Part shown: in pieces, positions 25,591-36,709 of the stretch
Position numbering within the stretch: the first letter of the stretch is position 1
Layout: the number at the start of each line of letters is the position of its first letter
NCBI RefSeq assembly: GCF_000477415.1
Contig: NC_022575.1
Span: 372,001-436,000 of the forward strand
Source of the DNA: Mycoplasma parvum str. Indiana
GTDB lineage: Bacteria > Bacillota_I > Bacilli_A > Mycoplasmatales > Mycoplasmoidaceae
Reading direction: 5' to 3'
DNA length: 64,000 nt
The notes under the pieces: model-generated
Told to the model about the DNA's origin: nothing
Seen by the model: only the letters and a program-made list of their open reading frames with translations
Databases searched by the model: none
Program-made: the position numbers and the translations under genes

Positions 25591-26490
25591 TTAACTAAAT
25601 TTGATATGTTTTTCTAAAAAACCATTATCAATTATTACTAATTCATCCATATAAGGTTTAACTTGATCTATATCATGATGAATCATGATAATAGTAATTC
25701 CATATTTTTGTTGTAGAGATTTAAGATAGTCGAGAACGACTATCTTATTTTTAATATCTAAGAAATTTAGTGGTTCATCTAAAACTATAATTTTTGAACC
25801 TTGAGCTATTGAGCGAGCAATAATTGCTTTCTGTCTATTACCTCCAGACAAAGAATATAAAGATTTAGACATTTCTTTTTCTAATTTCATTTCTCTAAGT
25901 ATTTCCAGAATTTTCTCTTTTTTCTTCTCTTTAGATATTTTTTTAGTAAATCCTTCTCAAGGAGAAAAACCTATTGAGATGAATTCAAATAATGAAATAT
26001 CATGATAAATTATTGATTGCTGAGGAATATAAGAAACATTTCTAGCAAAAGATTTAATAGATATATCTTTTAATTCTTTTCCAGCTCAAAGCACTTTTCC
26101 TTGATAATCAGATAATAAGTGAACTATTATCTTGGCAATAGTACTCTTTCCAGAACCATTACTCCCTACAATAACAATAAATTTCCCAGAGTTAAGACTT
26201 AAATTTAATTCTTTAATCAGTCTTTCATTTTTTGCAGTACTTAAATATTTTTCTCATTTTTTCTTTGCGAATTCCAATTTAGATAAATATTTATATATTC
26301 CATTAACTGTTTTAGGTAAATTCTTATAAGCAAATGAAAGATTAGTTAATACTAATAGTTTTTTTTGAACGGGCAATAAAGTAGGAAAAATTCTTTTAGA
26401 GTAATATTGATTTAGTTTAAAGGATAAAGCTGGTGAGGAAAAAAGCTCCTCTCAAGCCTTAATAGGGGAATTCAATAATAAATATTTCAT
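25591..26490 (-). CDS. ABC transporter ATPase (second), start uncertain
   Basis: Nucleotide-binding subunit. Walker A GSNGSGKST, Q-loop YIPQQS, signature LSGGNRQ, Walker B KIIVLDEPLNFLD and H-loop MIHHD are all present. The coordinates use the first ATG in frame (about 299 residues). An in-frame TTG lies at 26592, and the open frame reaches 26868 through a hydrophobic, Trp(TGA)-containing region, so the real protein probably carries an N-terminal membrane part. An insert of about 35 residues separates the FAY aromatic site from LIKELNLSLNSG. It is downstream of the first ATPase and both permeases, so the four form one importer. Confidence 0.85.
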
Positions 26491-26868
26491 AAAAATTAAT
26501 CCAAATGGGTTGAAAACACTTTCTATAAAAAAATAAGTTTTAAGCTTATCATCAATATTTATTTTTGAGCTATAAATTTTGGTAGATAACAAAAATTTAG
26601 CGAAAAATAAAAAACTTGCAAGTGATAAAAAAAATCACTTTAAATTATTGAAAAAAGTTAAAGATTCAAGTTTTAAATCAGATAAATAAATAAATAAAGC
26701 TCATAAAGAAAGAGAAATAAGTATTGCTCAATGATTTATAGAAATTCACTTTATAGTTGTTTTGAGTGGTAAATAATTTTTTCAAGCAACTCAAATTAAA
26801 GAAAATAAGAACTTAATAATTGGAGGAAGTTGAATACAATAGGGAATTTCAATTTTCTGAAGAAAGAT
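26491..26868 (-). other. In-frame hydrophobic extension of the second ATPase, no start codon
   Basis: Same frame as the second ATPase, open from 26868 and overlapping the 3' end of the first ATPase by 56 nt. It reads as membrane helices with Trp from TGA (FLFSLIWVAW, WAILISLSLWALFIYL, WFFLSLASFLFFAKFLL). There is no ATG, GTG or TTG before 26592. It is either started at ATT/ATA or reached by a +1 shift from the first ATPase frame, which would make one very large protein. Confidence 0.65.
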
Positions 26869-28312
26869 TTAAATCATAAAGCTGATTAAGAATATCAGCT
26901 TTCAAAATTTCTACTTTATCTCCCATTTTGAAAATTTTTCCATCTTTTAAAGCAACTATTCTAGTAGACAAATTAGCAATTTCCGTGAAATTATGTAAAT
27001 TAGCAATAATAGTTTTACCAGAAAGATGTAATTTCTTTAAAAAAGAAATAAAGAAATTTCTATTATGTACATCTAAGAAAGTTGTAGGTTCATCCATCAG
27101 TATTAATTCAGCATCTTTCATTAAGATGCTAGCAAGAATAACTTTTTGTCTTTGGCCGCCTGAAAGCTCTCCCATTCTCTTTCATCTCAATTCTTGAATA
27201 CCAACTGATTTAATTACTTCCAAAGTTTTTATATGATCTAAATCACTTATTTTTTCTAATCTAGATATTGAAGAATATCTAGAATAAAGTAAGAAATCAT
27301 AAACAGGCGTATCTGCCTGTATATTTAACTCTTGAGGAATATAAGCAGTTTTCTTCCAAAAATATTTAATATCAATATTTTTTAATTCTTTGCCGCCTAA
27401 ATAAAGTTCTCCAGAATTAGATTTGAGTATTCCTCCCAAATGTTTTAAAAAAGTAGTTTTTCCGGCTCCATTAGGTCCTATAATAGAGTAAAACTCATTT
27501 TTTTCTAAATTACAACTAATATTTTTAAGAATTTGATAATTATTTAATTGATAATTCACATTTGATAATTCAAAAGAAGAAATTTGATGATCCTTACTTT
27601 CCTTTCTTCTTTTTAAATAAAAAGGAAGATCAAATTTATTAATTTTTCTTTTTTTATCTAAATAATAAAAAAGAAACCAACCGGGCAGTTGAGTAATAAT
27701 GTGATAACTTATTCTTTTAATCTTTCGTGATTTAGAAATATTTGGATCTAAAGCGATAAAAATGATTCATCCAAATAAAAAAAAAGAAGAACAAAATAAG
27801 ATAACTACAGAAAAAATTGAAAAATCTATTCAATTAGATAAAGTAAGAAATTTAGTACTAAAACTATCGAAATTAGAAACTAAATTTTCTTGTTTAAGTT
27901 CTTTGTCAGATTTTTGATCTTCATGTTCTGTTGGAGAAATTAAATGTTTTCAATCTAAATCAGTTAAAAATTTATTTAACAATTTATGTAAATCTTTAGA
28001 ATATAGAGATTCACTAGAATTAAGTAATCCTTTCAATTCTACTATTCCTTTATTGCCGCTAGTTTTATTGAAATCGAGTTGATAAAGAAGTTTTTTTAAT
28101 CAAGAAAAACCTCCTGAAGCCATAATCATAGATCAATAAGAATGTTGAGGGAGGCTATTATTTTTTGTAGCTAAATTTTGTCCATTATTTTGTAAAAACT
28201 CATCTTCAGCCATTATTTTGTAATTTTCCATTATTTTTTTACCACTAAAAATTGTTAAAGGGAGAAAAGAAGTGCATAAAGAAGAAATAATTGAAAGTAC
28301 TTTAAATTTCAT
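26813..28312 (-). CDS. ABC transporter ATPase fused to an N-terminal anchored extracellular domain
   Basis: About 499 residues in one frame. Residues 1-25 (MKFKVLSIISSLCTSFLPLT) look like a signal or first membrane helix. About 140 hydrophilic residues follow (probably outside the cell), then a second helix near residue 175 (FSIFSVVILFCSSFFLFGWIIFIAL). Then a normal FecE-type ATPase begins at about residue 250: Walker A GPNGAGKTT, YIPQEL, LSGGQRQ, Walker B LILMDEPTTFLD, H-loop region ANLHN. TGA encodes Trp at several sites. The ATG overlaps the permease stop as TAATG, so the genes are coupled. Such a fusion is unusual; family ATPases are normally about 250-residue soluble proteins. Confidence 0.85.
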
Positions 28313-29355
28313 TAAATACTCTTTTGTCTCAATATCAAGAAAAGAAAAATAGGAGTAATAATGGCTGTAGATAGTATTCCTATAGGAATATCTCCCCCAA
28401 AATTAACAGAAAAGAAAGTAGCGGACACTACTAAAAGAGCTCCGCAAATAAAACTAACTAAAACATTAGAGGAAGCTTTATTTCCAAAAATAAATTTAGC
28501 AATATGTGGAGCTATTATTCCTAATAAAGAAATAGTTCCTATTAAAGAACTTTCTATTCCAGCTAATAAAGCAATTATCACAAAAAACATTTTTTTTACT
28601 TTTTTTATTTGAATTCCTTGTGAAATTGCATAATCATCTCCCAATTCAATAATCTCTAATTCTCTTCTAAATAATCACACTAAACCAACTATAAAAGCTA
28701 TTAATACAAAAGAAATTATTGTGACAATTCTTCAATGAGGTAAAGCAGTAATTTCTTCTAAATTAGGTAATCTACCGTAGCTATAGTTAGCTATTTCTTT
28801 CGAAATTAATGAAGCATTATCTTTATTATTTGTAACAACACTTAAAATAGCGACACTAATTGCTTCACAAAAAAATTGAAAAGCAATTCCAGAAATTACA
28901 AATGATTGAGTATTTTTTTTATTTTTAGAAAGAAAATAAATTAGACTTGTTCCAAAAATTGAAGCCAAAAGTGAGACAAATGGAAGAATTAATTTCAAAA
29001 TTGGAACTGAAGCCTTTTCTCCATCAAAAGTAACAAATATATAAAAAGAAATAGCAATAATATTTAGGGATCCTATACCTAATAAAGAAATATCTGCTAA
29101 AGGGTTTTTAGTTAATTTTTGTAGGAGTAAGCCAGCTACTCCTAAAGCTCCTCCACTAAATGTAGCTAAAAAATATTGTCATAATCTTAAATTACTAATT
29201 CTATGTATATTAAAGTCATAATAACCATTAAAAGTAAATAAAGTAAAAAAAGTAGCTGAACAACAAACAATTAATAAACTTATTCACTTTGAAGGTTCAC
29301 TTAAAGTTCTTAATTGGAGGGCTCTATTTACACTCATAGGATGGAATAAAGACAT
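28312..29355 (-). CDS. FecCD-family ABC permease (second)
   Basis: About 347 residues, at least eight hydrophobic helices. The family pattern QKLTKNPLADISLLGIG (usual NPLADP-x-x-LGI) is near residue 90; the ATPase-coupling loop is ELGDDYAISQGI; LLGIIAPHIAKFIFG follows near the end. Trp from TGA. Two starts are in frame (29355 and 29337); the first is five bases after the upstream stop. With the other permease it should form the heterodimeric channel of an importer for ferric chelates, haem or cobalamin; the substrate cannot be read from the sequence. Confidence 0.85.
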
Positions 29356-29360
29356 AAGTC

Positions 29361-30482
29361 TTATTCTTTAGTTAGAAGAAGCAAAGATAAAGCTCCCAAA
29401 GCCAAAATTACATTAGAGCTCGAAATGGAAGGAATTGATTGATTTATAGTGACAGCAATCATCATTAAACACATTGCAATTATTGATGAAATTGGAATAA
29501 TTGTCTCATATTTTCTAGTACGATACAATTTTCTTGCTAAATGAGTACTAATAAGTCCAATAAAGGAAATATTTCCCACTAAATTAATAGTTAAAGTATT
29601 GCAACACAGAATTATTAAATAGCCTATAAATTGGAGTGCTTTAACATTTACTCCCAGTGAATGGGCTTGATCAAAGCCCAATTCAGTAAGATTTCAATTT
29701 TTAGATAATGATCTAACTATTATGAACAAAACCATTACTATAGGAATTGATCATCTTATTAAAGAATATTGAGAAGGGAATAAATTAAATATATTTTCAG
29801 CCCCTCCCATTGCAAGAGCAAAAGAAGTATTAATTGAGGTGGGGCTATATTGTTTTATTAAATGAATAGAAGTTCTGAAAAATATATTTAGAACTAGCCC
29901 AAAAAGAATAATCATTGTACAAATATTTGTTCTTTCTCATGTAGTTTTTCTATTAAATAAAAATCAAATTAAAGCAAATACCATAAAAGCGCATAAAAAA
30001 GAAGTGACAAAATGAGCTCAGTAAAAATCCCCTACATTTGCGCCTAATATAACTTTCAACACCATTAGCCCGAAAGCAGCTCCATCAATCATTCCTAAAG
30101 TTGAACAATCTGCTAATGGATTTTGAAGTAAAGATTGTGAAACATTTCCTGATAATGAAAGAAGAACTGCTGCAAGTATAGAAGCAAAAGAAATTCAAAC
30201 TACTCTTTGATAATCACCAAATTTATTCATATCTTGTGTTTGAACTTCTGATTTTGCTTTCGGTCTAACTCCAAAAAGAGGAGCTAATACTTCTTCTAAC
30301 TCCCACTTAGGGAGTTTTGTAAATAAATTAGTACATAATAAAGCTAAAGAAAGTAAAACTAATGAAATTCCAATACATCATTTTTTAGTAAATAAAGACT
30401 TCAATGGATTTCATCCAACATAATTCTTCTTTCTTTCGAGTAAGTTTTTTGGGAGGGAATAATAAGCATATATATTAGACAT
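29361..30482 (-). CDS. FecCD-family ABC permease (first)
   Basis: About 373 residues with a long N-terminal cytoplasmic part, then many membrane helices. LSGNVSQSLLQNPLADCSTLG is the family loop; ELGFDQAHSLGVN is the coupling helix; GNISFIGLISTHLARKLY near the end. Many TGA-Trp codons in membrane segments. ATG start, overlapping the end of the FMN reductase gene by 8 nt. No substrate-binding protein gene lies next to it. Confidence 0.85.
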
Positions 30483-30963
30483 ATTTTTTCATTTCTTTAA
30501 TAAACTCCATTAAATTAATATTAGGAGTTTTGTTAAAGAAATGAATATCTTCTGCTCCTAAAGAATAAAAAGTTCAAGAAACAATTTTTTTAAATTCTTC
30601 TTCCCCAATATTAGTACTACTTACTCCAATTAGTATTACTCTTTTTTTATAAAAAAGTTTTTTAGTATGTAAGCTACATCAATCTAAAATATTTTTGAAA
30701 AAACCAGAAAAATTGTAGTTATATTGTGGAAATACAAAAAGTAAGATATTATGCTCTAATATCTTTTCACTAAGAAAAGAGATAGAAGGGGGGATTTTTT
30801 TTTCATTAATTAAATGATTATTTAAAAGAGGAACATTACTATCATAAGAATTTAAATAAATGGTCCATAAAGATAATTCCTTAGAAAGTGTTTGTGCTAT
30901 TTCAAAACTTTTAGATTCTTTACTATTGCTACCGCAGATAATTAGAGCTTTAGTAAAAGTCAT
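30475..30963 (-). CDS. NAD(P)H-dependent FMN reductase family protein
   Basis: About 162 residues of flavodoxin-like fold: ICGSNSKESKSFEIA is the phosphate-binding loop for FMN and PQYNYNFSGFFKNILDW is the family PEYN-x-S-x-PG-x-LKNAIDW site. Trp from TGA (30679). The 3' end overlaps the permease start. In other bacteria such flavin reductases can reduce ferric chelates after uptake; the gene order suggests this here but does not prove it. Confidence 0.8.
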
Positions 30964-30973
30964 TTATGAAGAG

Positions 30974-31858
30974 CTAAAAGTTTGTAGTAAGAACTCTTGA
31001 AATTGCTTTTCCATCTTTATTTGTGGTATAAAAATTGATTAATTCAGTTTTATATTTGAAAGTTTTTTTAGAGTGAAAATCCACAGCAACTCCATAACCA
31101 CATTGTTCAATCATGAGAATATCATTTCCTTCATTACCTACTCCACAACATTCACTCAATTTTCAACTTTTTTCTCTCTTCAAAATTTCTTCTATTGCGA
31201 AAAATTTATTAATTTTTCGATCAATAACTTCTAATAATCAGCCTCCATGAGTAGAAACATAAAATTCTGAAAATTTAGATTCTATTATAGCCCTTAATTT
31301 TTCTGAATTTTTATGAAGAGTAATTATCATCACTTTTTGTATATTATTTCAACTTTCAGATAAATACATTAACTCTACATATTTAACTGTTGCTCCATAT
31401 TTTTTAGCAAATTTTTTAGCTAAAGTTTTAGAAATTAAGTCATTTTCTGTATAAAGAATATTTTCAGAAGTAAAAACTAAAAATGAAACTAAAAAATGAC
31501 TTTTTACAAATTTAATTAAATGTCAGAGTTTATCAACTTTAAATGTTTTAGAGTAAATGATTTTTCCTGTTTCATTATTCACCAAAGTTCCTCCATTTAA
31601 ACAAATTAAATAAGGTATTTTATATCCTCCCAATCTATCTTCTAATCATTCAGCAATTGCTTTAGCTCTAGTAATATTTCTCCCAGTAGCTAGTATTAAA
31701 TGATTTTCACCTTTATCTAAGAAAGAACCTAAAATAGAGAGAGTATGCGTCCTTACTTTCCCCCACAATCAAGGCTTAGGAGAGAGAAGGGTTCCATCTA
31801 AATCTGTAAATAATACTCTTATTTTTGTTCTATATTGAGCTCTTTTTTTCTCTGGCAT
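30974..31858 (-). CDS. Cof-type HAD phosphatase
   Basis: About 294 residues. Motif I FTDLDGTLLSP holds the nucleophile Asp; motif II ILATGR; a Lys in the cap-to-core segment; and GNEGNDILMI for motif IV, where the first Asp of the usual GDG-x-ND is replaced by Asn. Members act on sugar phosphates, FMN or pyridoxal phosphate; the specific substrate is unknown. TGA-Trp is used several times. ATG start, 3 nt after the gmk stop, so it shares a transcript with gmk and the flavin reductase. Confidence 0.8.
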
Positions 31859-31861
31859 TAT

Positions 31862-32434
31862 TTATCCTTTATTAATTTCTTGAGTGACTATTTGAGTCAA
31901 GCTTAAAAGAGCTTGATCAATAGAATCATTCAATACTTTATATTGAAAATTAATAATTTCTTTTAATTCTTCTTCAGCTTTTTGTAATCTTTTCACTATA
32001 CTTTCCGAATTTTCTGTCTTTCTAAGAAGTAACCTCTCTTTTAAATGTTCTATACTTGGAGGATAAATAAAAATAGAAATAAAATCCTTAACTTTTTCTT
32101 TGATTTGATGAAAACCTAAAACTTCTATTTCAAGAATTACATTTCTTCCATTTTCAAGTAATTCTTGAACAGTATCTCTTAAAGTACCATAATATTCTCC
32201 GAAAAAATAAGCATATTCTAAAAATTTATTTTCAACTATTAAAGATTGAAATTCTTCTTTAGAGATAAAGTAATAATCTTTTTTATTTATCTCTCCTTTT
32301 CTAGGAGATCTAGAAGTGCAAGAGATGTTAATACTTAAATTGAGTTCTTCATTTTTCACTAATTCTGAAAGTAATGTTTTTTTTCCTACCCCACTAGGGC
32401 CACTAATAACAAATAACTTGCCTTGTTTTACTAT
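31862..32434 (-). CDS. gmk: Guanylate kinase, non-standard start
   Basis: Phosphorylates GMP to GDP. About 190 residues from the position given, normal for Gmk. P-loop GPSGVGKKTLLSEL, then SCTSRSPRKGE (GMP binding), DYYFISKEEF, GEYYGT and RLLLRKTENSESIVKRL. The first GTG in frame (32359) lies after the P-loop, so it cannot be the true start. Upstream in frame there is only ATA (32434, behind an AGGGAAG-like site) or ATT (32458). The coordinates use ATA. The function is clear; the start is not. Confidence 0.88.
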   Translation of the reverse strand: MVKQGKLFVISGPSGVGKKTLLSELVKNEELNLSINISCTSRSPRKGEINKKDYYFISKEEFQSLIVENKFLEYAYFFGEYYGTLRDTVQELLENGRNVILEIEVLGFHQIKEKVKDFISIFIYPPSIEHLKERLLLRKTENSESIVKRLQKAEEELKEIINFQYKVLNDSIDQALLSLTQIVTQEINKG

Positions 32435-32579
32435 TTTGTTTTGACTACTTCCCTTAATATTGAAAAACTAAAAATTTATTAAATTTTTACTCTGATAAAA
32501 ACAAAATTAGAGAGCTAAAAAATTAAAAAATTTCAAGAAAACTCATATAATTAAATTTTTATAAAAAAATATTAAATTA

Positions 32580-35312
32580 ATGTCCTCCCTAAAAGAGACA
32601 TTATTTCTACCAAAAACTAATTTTTCTATGAAAGCTAATCTAGTTCAAAAACAAGAAAAATTCTCTAAATTTTGGTTAAATTCTCAAATTTATCAAAAAA
32701 GATTAGAGCAAAATAAAGATAATCCTAAATTTGTAGTTATGGATGGCCCTCCTTATGCTAACGGATCAATTCATATGGGGCATGCTTTAAACAAAATTTT
32801 GAAAGACTTAATAGTTAGATGAAAAAATATTTCAGGTTTTTATTCTGATTTAAAACTTGGATGAGATATGCATGGACTACCTATCGAATCCAAATTAGAA
32901 AAAGAAATAAAGGATTTTAAATCTCTACCAATTACTGAAAAAATTAAAAAATCTTTAAATTATGCTCTTTCTCAAGTTTCAATACAAGCCAATCAATTAT
33001 CCAAATTAAATTTATCCTTTCCCTGCATTCCTTCCTATTTAACTTCAAATTCAGACTTTATAGAAAATGAATATTTCATTTTCAAAGAATTATTTGCTAA
33101 AAATTTAATTTTTCAAGAATATAAGCCTGTAGCTTGATCTTACTCTTCTTTAACTGCTTTGGCAGATTCTGAATTAAATTATGAAGATAGCGATTGCGAT
33201 AGCATCTATTTTACTTGAGAAATAATCTCAAACTTACCTTTTGAGCTTGAAAAAGCTCAAATAATTTTGTGAACAACTACACCATATAGCTTGGAAGCTA
33301 ATTTAGCAATAGTTTTCAATCCTTCTTTGAAATATTCTTTTTTCAAATATCAAGAAAATATTTATTTATCTTCCAACACTTTTATTTCTAATATTCCCGA
33401 AATATTAGGATGAGAAAATTCAGAAATAAAGGTTATTGGAGAAATAAATGCTGAAAAATTATCTAATTTGAAATATCATAACAGTTTAACTGGAGAGGAA
33501 AATTCTATTTTCCCTGCCAATTTCTTAGTAGAAGGAAAGGGAAGTGGATTTGTTCACACTGCCCCTGGACTAGGAGAAGAAGACTATTTAATTTGCAAAA
33601 AAAATAATATTCAACCTTATTGTGCTATTGATGAAAAAGGTATATTTTTCGAAAAAGTTAAATTTTCTCCTATTGCTAAAGTTTTTTACCAAGAAGCTTC
33701 AAAAATTGTTATAGAATTCTTACAAAAAAAAGAACAATTATTAAAAGTACATAGAATCAAGCATAGAATAGGTAAAGATTGACGAACAAATTTACCTATT
33801 CTTTATAGATCTACTAAACAATGGTTTTTAAATCTTGATACTCTAAAAAGAGAGTTAAATTCTCTTTTTTCCAAGAAAATATTTACTCAACCTCCTTGAT
33901 TATTTTCTAAATTAAAAGATCAACTCAATTCTAGAGCTGAATGATGTATTTCTAGACAACGAGCTTGAGGTCTTCCAATTCCCATTATTTTCAAAGAAGA
34001 AGAAATTTTTGGTGGGCTTGAGCAATTATCAAGAAATATTGAAATTATTACTAAAGAAGGCATTGATAGTTGATATCTTAAGCCAATTTCTTATTTTGTA
34101 GAAAATTTATCTCCCGAAGAAGAAAAAAAACTATCTAAATGCACTGACACTTTAGATGTATGATTTGATTCTGGATCTGCTTTCTTTCTTAATAGAAGTG
34201 AAAATAATGAAGTTATTCCCTCAGATCTATATGTAGAAGGGGGAGATCAACTGAGAGGTTGATTTAATTCTTCTTCAATTCTTTCTTTGTTGATAAAAAA
34301 AGAATTGCCTTTTAAAGCTTTAGTCGCTCATGGTTTTGTATTAGATGAAAAAGGACATAAAATGTCCAAATCAAAAGGTAATGTAATTGATCCATTGGAA
34401 ATAATTTCCAAATTTGGTTCAGATATTTTCAGATTATGAATTATTAATTCAAATTTTTTAAAAGACCTCAAATTTAGTGAGAATCAAATGAACTCTATTC
34501 AATTGCAATATCGAAAAATAAGAAATATTCTATTTAAGTTTTCCCTTTCTGTATTGGGAAAACTTAAATGAGAAGAACTTAAATTAGACTCTAAAAGCTT
34601 TAAATATCCAGAAAATGAATATATTTATTTAATTTTTTTAGAAACTATCTCTTTTATTGAAAATGAATTAAATCTTTTCAATTTTCATAAAGTTATTAAA
34701 AAAATTATTGATTTTATTGATCTTTACTCTAGTTGATATTTGGAAATAGTAAAACCAATTCTTTACTCTAGCTCTCCAGAAAATCCTTATAAAAAAGAAG
34801 TTATTACTGTTATTTCAGTAGTACTGAAATACTCTTTACTTCTTTTCTCTATATTTTTACCTCAGACAGCTGAAGAAGTTTATAGTCATCTTGATTTAGA
34901 AAATAAAAAAGATTCTATCTGACTAGAAAATTGGGATGTTAAAAACTTAAATAAAGAGTTTTATTCAGAAAATAGAGAAAAATGAGATACTTTTTTCTCT
35001 ATCAAAAATAAACTATTTTCTTTGATGGAGGAAAAATATTCAACTAAAGAATTTAACTCATTAAAGGAAGTTTCACTAACTCTTTCAGATAAATTAATTA
35101 AAGATTTTGAAACAGAAGATTTAAGAAGAATGCTTGGAGTAGCCGAACTTCACTTAAATTCTGAAGAAAAAGAATTGAAAATTTCTAAAAGTTCTAATTC
35201 TGCTTGCGAAAGATGTCTTTTGTATTGTTATAAAGATATTAAATCTCATTTATTTAAAGGGAAAGATTATTTATTGTGCCCTTGTTGTATTGAACTTTTA
35301 AGAAAAAGCTAA
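32580..35312 (+). CDS. ileS: Isoleucyl-tRNA synthetase
   Basis: About 910 residues with many TGA-Trp codons. HIGH-like [15 protein letters not shown] near residue 60, [12 protein letters not shown], editing-domain motif [16 protein letters not shown] (the Asp before Tyr kept), GLPIPII region, [19 protein letters not shown], and KMSKSKGN. The C-terminus ends with a zinc ribbon, CERC...CPCC. The editing site is intact, in contrast to LeuRS in this window. ATG start; divergent from gmk. Confidence 0.96.
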
Positions 35313-36461
35313 GGAAGAAGCAATAAGGGCCAAAGCAATATATAAAAGAACTATAGCAAAACTTCAATTAATATTTCAGTAAATACTTTTAATTCCCTTA
35401 ATAAAAGTCCCTTTCTTATTAATATAAAAGCCCGTCACAAAACAAATATTTATTAATAATATAGTGAAAATTCAAAAAACTAAAGGAATTTGTTCTTTTC
35501 CTGTGCCAATACTCTCAAATAATCATCCTCCCTTTATTAATTGAGTTAATGCTGGAAGCATTAAATTAAATAAGGCTGAACCTAAAAAGCCAGAACAAGC
35601 TGCATCATAACACTTAGATTGAAATAGAAAAAAGAAAGAAGAGAATTCAGGTAAAGAGGTTACTAGACTTAAAATAGTTCCTAAGCCTATATTTTTATCA
35701 ATTTTTAATACTTTTTCAAATTTAGAAACTAATTGAAAATTGACAAATGCCAAAATAGCAAAAGCTGCAAAAATTAATAAAAAAACTATAGAGAAGTTGA
35801 AACTAGATAACTTTTGAAATATATTTTTATATTTTGGCGGGAGAGCAGAAAAATTAGTTGGTAAAGCGGTTGTAGGAGAGCTTTTTTTAGAAAAAATAAG
35901 ATATAAAACTCATACAGCTAAATATAAAAAGGGTATAAGGTTGTAACCAAATATATTTATCTCTTTAGAAAAAGAGCTAAATATAAAAAATATTCCCAAT
36001 AGAGCAAGCTCAATTGTAGAAATAGTTCATAAAAATAATTTTCCTTGAAATACTGAAGTAATAAATTTCTTACATTCTATTTGATCTTTCTTTCTTTTAT
36101 AAGCTCTTTTTCAAATATATAGGGTAACTATAGCTAAAAATACTATTTGAACTAAATTAGCCCCTGTTAGGTTATATAGAGAATTAAGGGAAAATGGCAT
36201 ATCAAATTGTTGTCCATTTTGTGTTTGAGAAGATCCATCTTTTCTATCATAAAAGCCAGCAGTTATTGCATTAATAGTTTCTGACAATGATGTCCCAATT
36301 GCTAATAAACTAGAGCCTACAAATTTTTCAGAGAGATTAAATCTCTCTAAAATATTCTTTATTGATTCAGTAAATAAAAAAGATAAGGAGGCAATGCCTC
36401 CACTAACAACTAAAAAAGTAAAGAGTAATACAAAAGGATCTTTATCAAATATAGAAAACAT
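35298..36461 (-). CDS. Na+/Ca2+-exchanger family membrane protein
   Basis: About 387 residues, roughly ten membrane helices. Two alpha-repeat motifs with the family signature: SSLLAIGTSLSETINAITAG in the first half and LGTILSLVTSLPEFSS in the second. This is the cation/Ca2+ exchanger superfamily, which moves Ca2+ out against Na+ or H+. The membrane ion specificity is not readable. The 3' end overlaps the ileS end by 15 nt (convergent). ATG start. Confidence 0.85.
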
Positions 36462-36481
36462 TAAAACTTAAAAGGATTTAA

Positions 36482-36506
36482 ACCCTCTTTGAAGAGGGTA
36501 TTTTTA
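36482..36506 (+). terminator. Hairpin with T-run
   Basis: ACCCTCT / AGAGGGT stem with a TTTGA-like loop, then ATTTTTATT. It points in the plus direction just upstream of the exchanger gene, so which transcript it ends is unclear. Confidence 0.5.
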
Positions 36507-36627
36507 TTATCCTATTAACCCTTTCTTATAGAAATAATAAGCCTTTCCATTTCTTTTATTTATTATTAAAACCTAAAATCATAAAACTTTTAATAAAAAT
36601 TGCCAAGACGATTATTTTTATTTATTA

Positions 36628-36653
36628 GAAAATGCGCTAACCCGCGCATTTTC
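36628..36653. repeat. GCGC hairpin downstream of C1
   Basis: Perfect 10-bp stem GAAAATGCGC / GCGCATTTTC with loop TAACCC. Related GCGC hairpins follow C3, C4, C5 and C6, so this is a conserved 3' element of the array, likely a terminator or RNA-stabilising hairpin. Confidence 0.7.
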
Positions 36654-36709
36654 AAAAATTTAAGTATTTTTTTTAAAAAATAATGTGAATAAATCTATTT
36701 GATTAATTT

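Noticed and set aside
28361-28612. Plus-strand frame of 83 codons inside the second permease
   Set aside because: Antisense of membrane helices with the permease motif NPLAD and coupling loop on the other strand.
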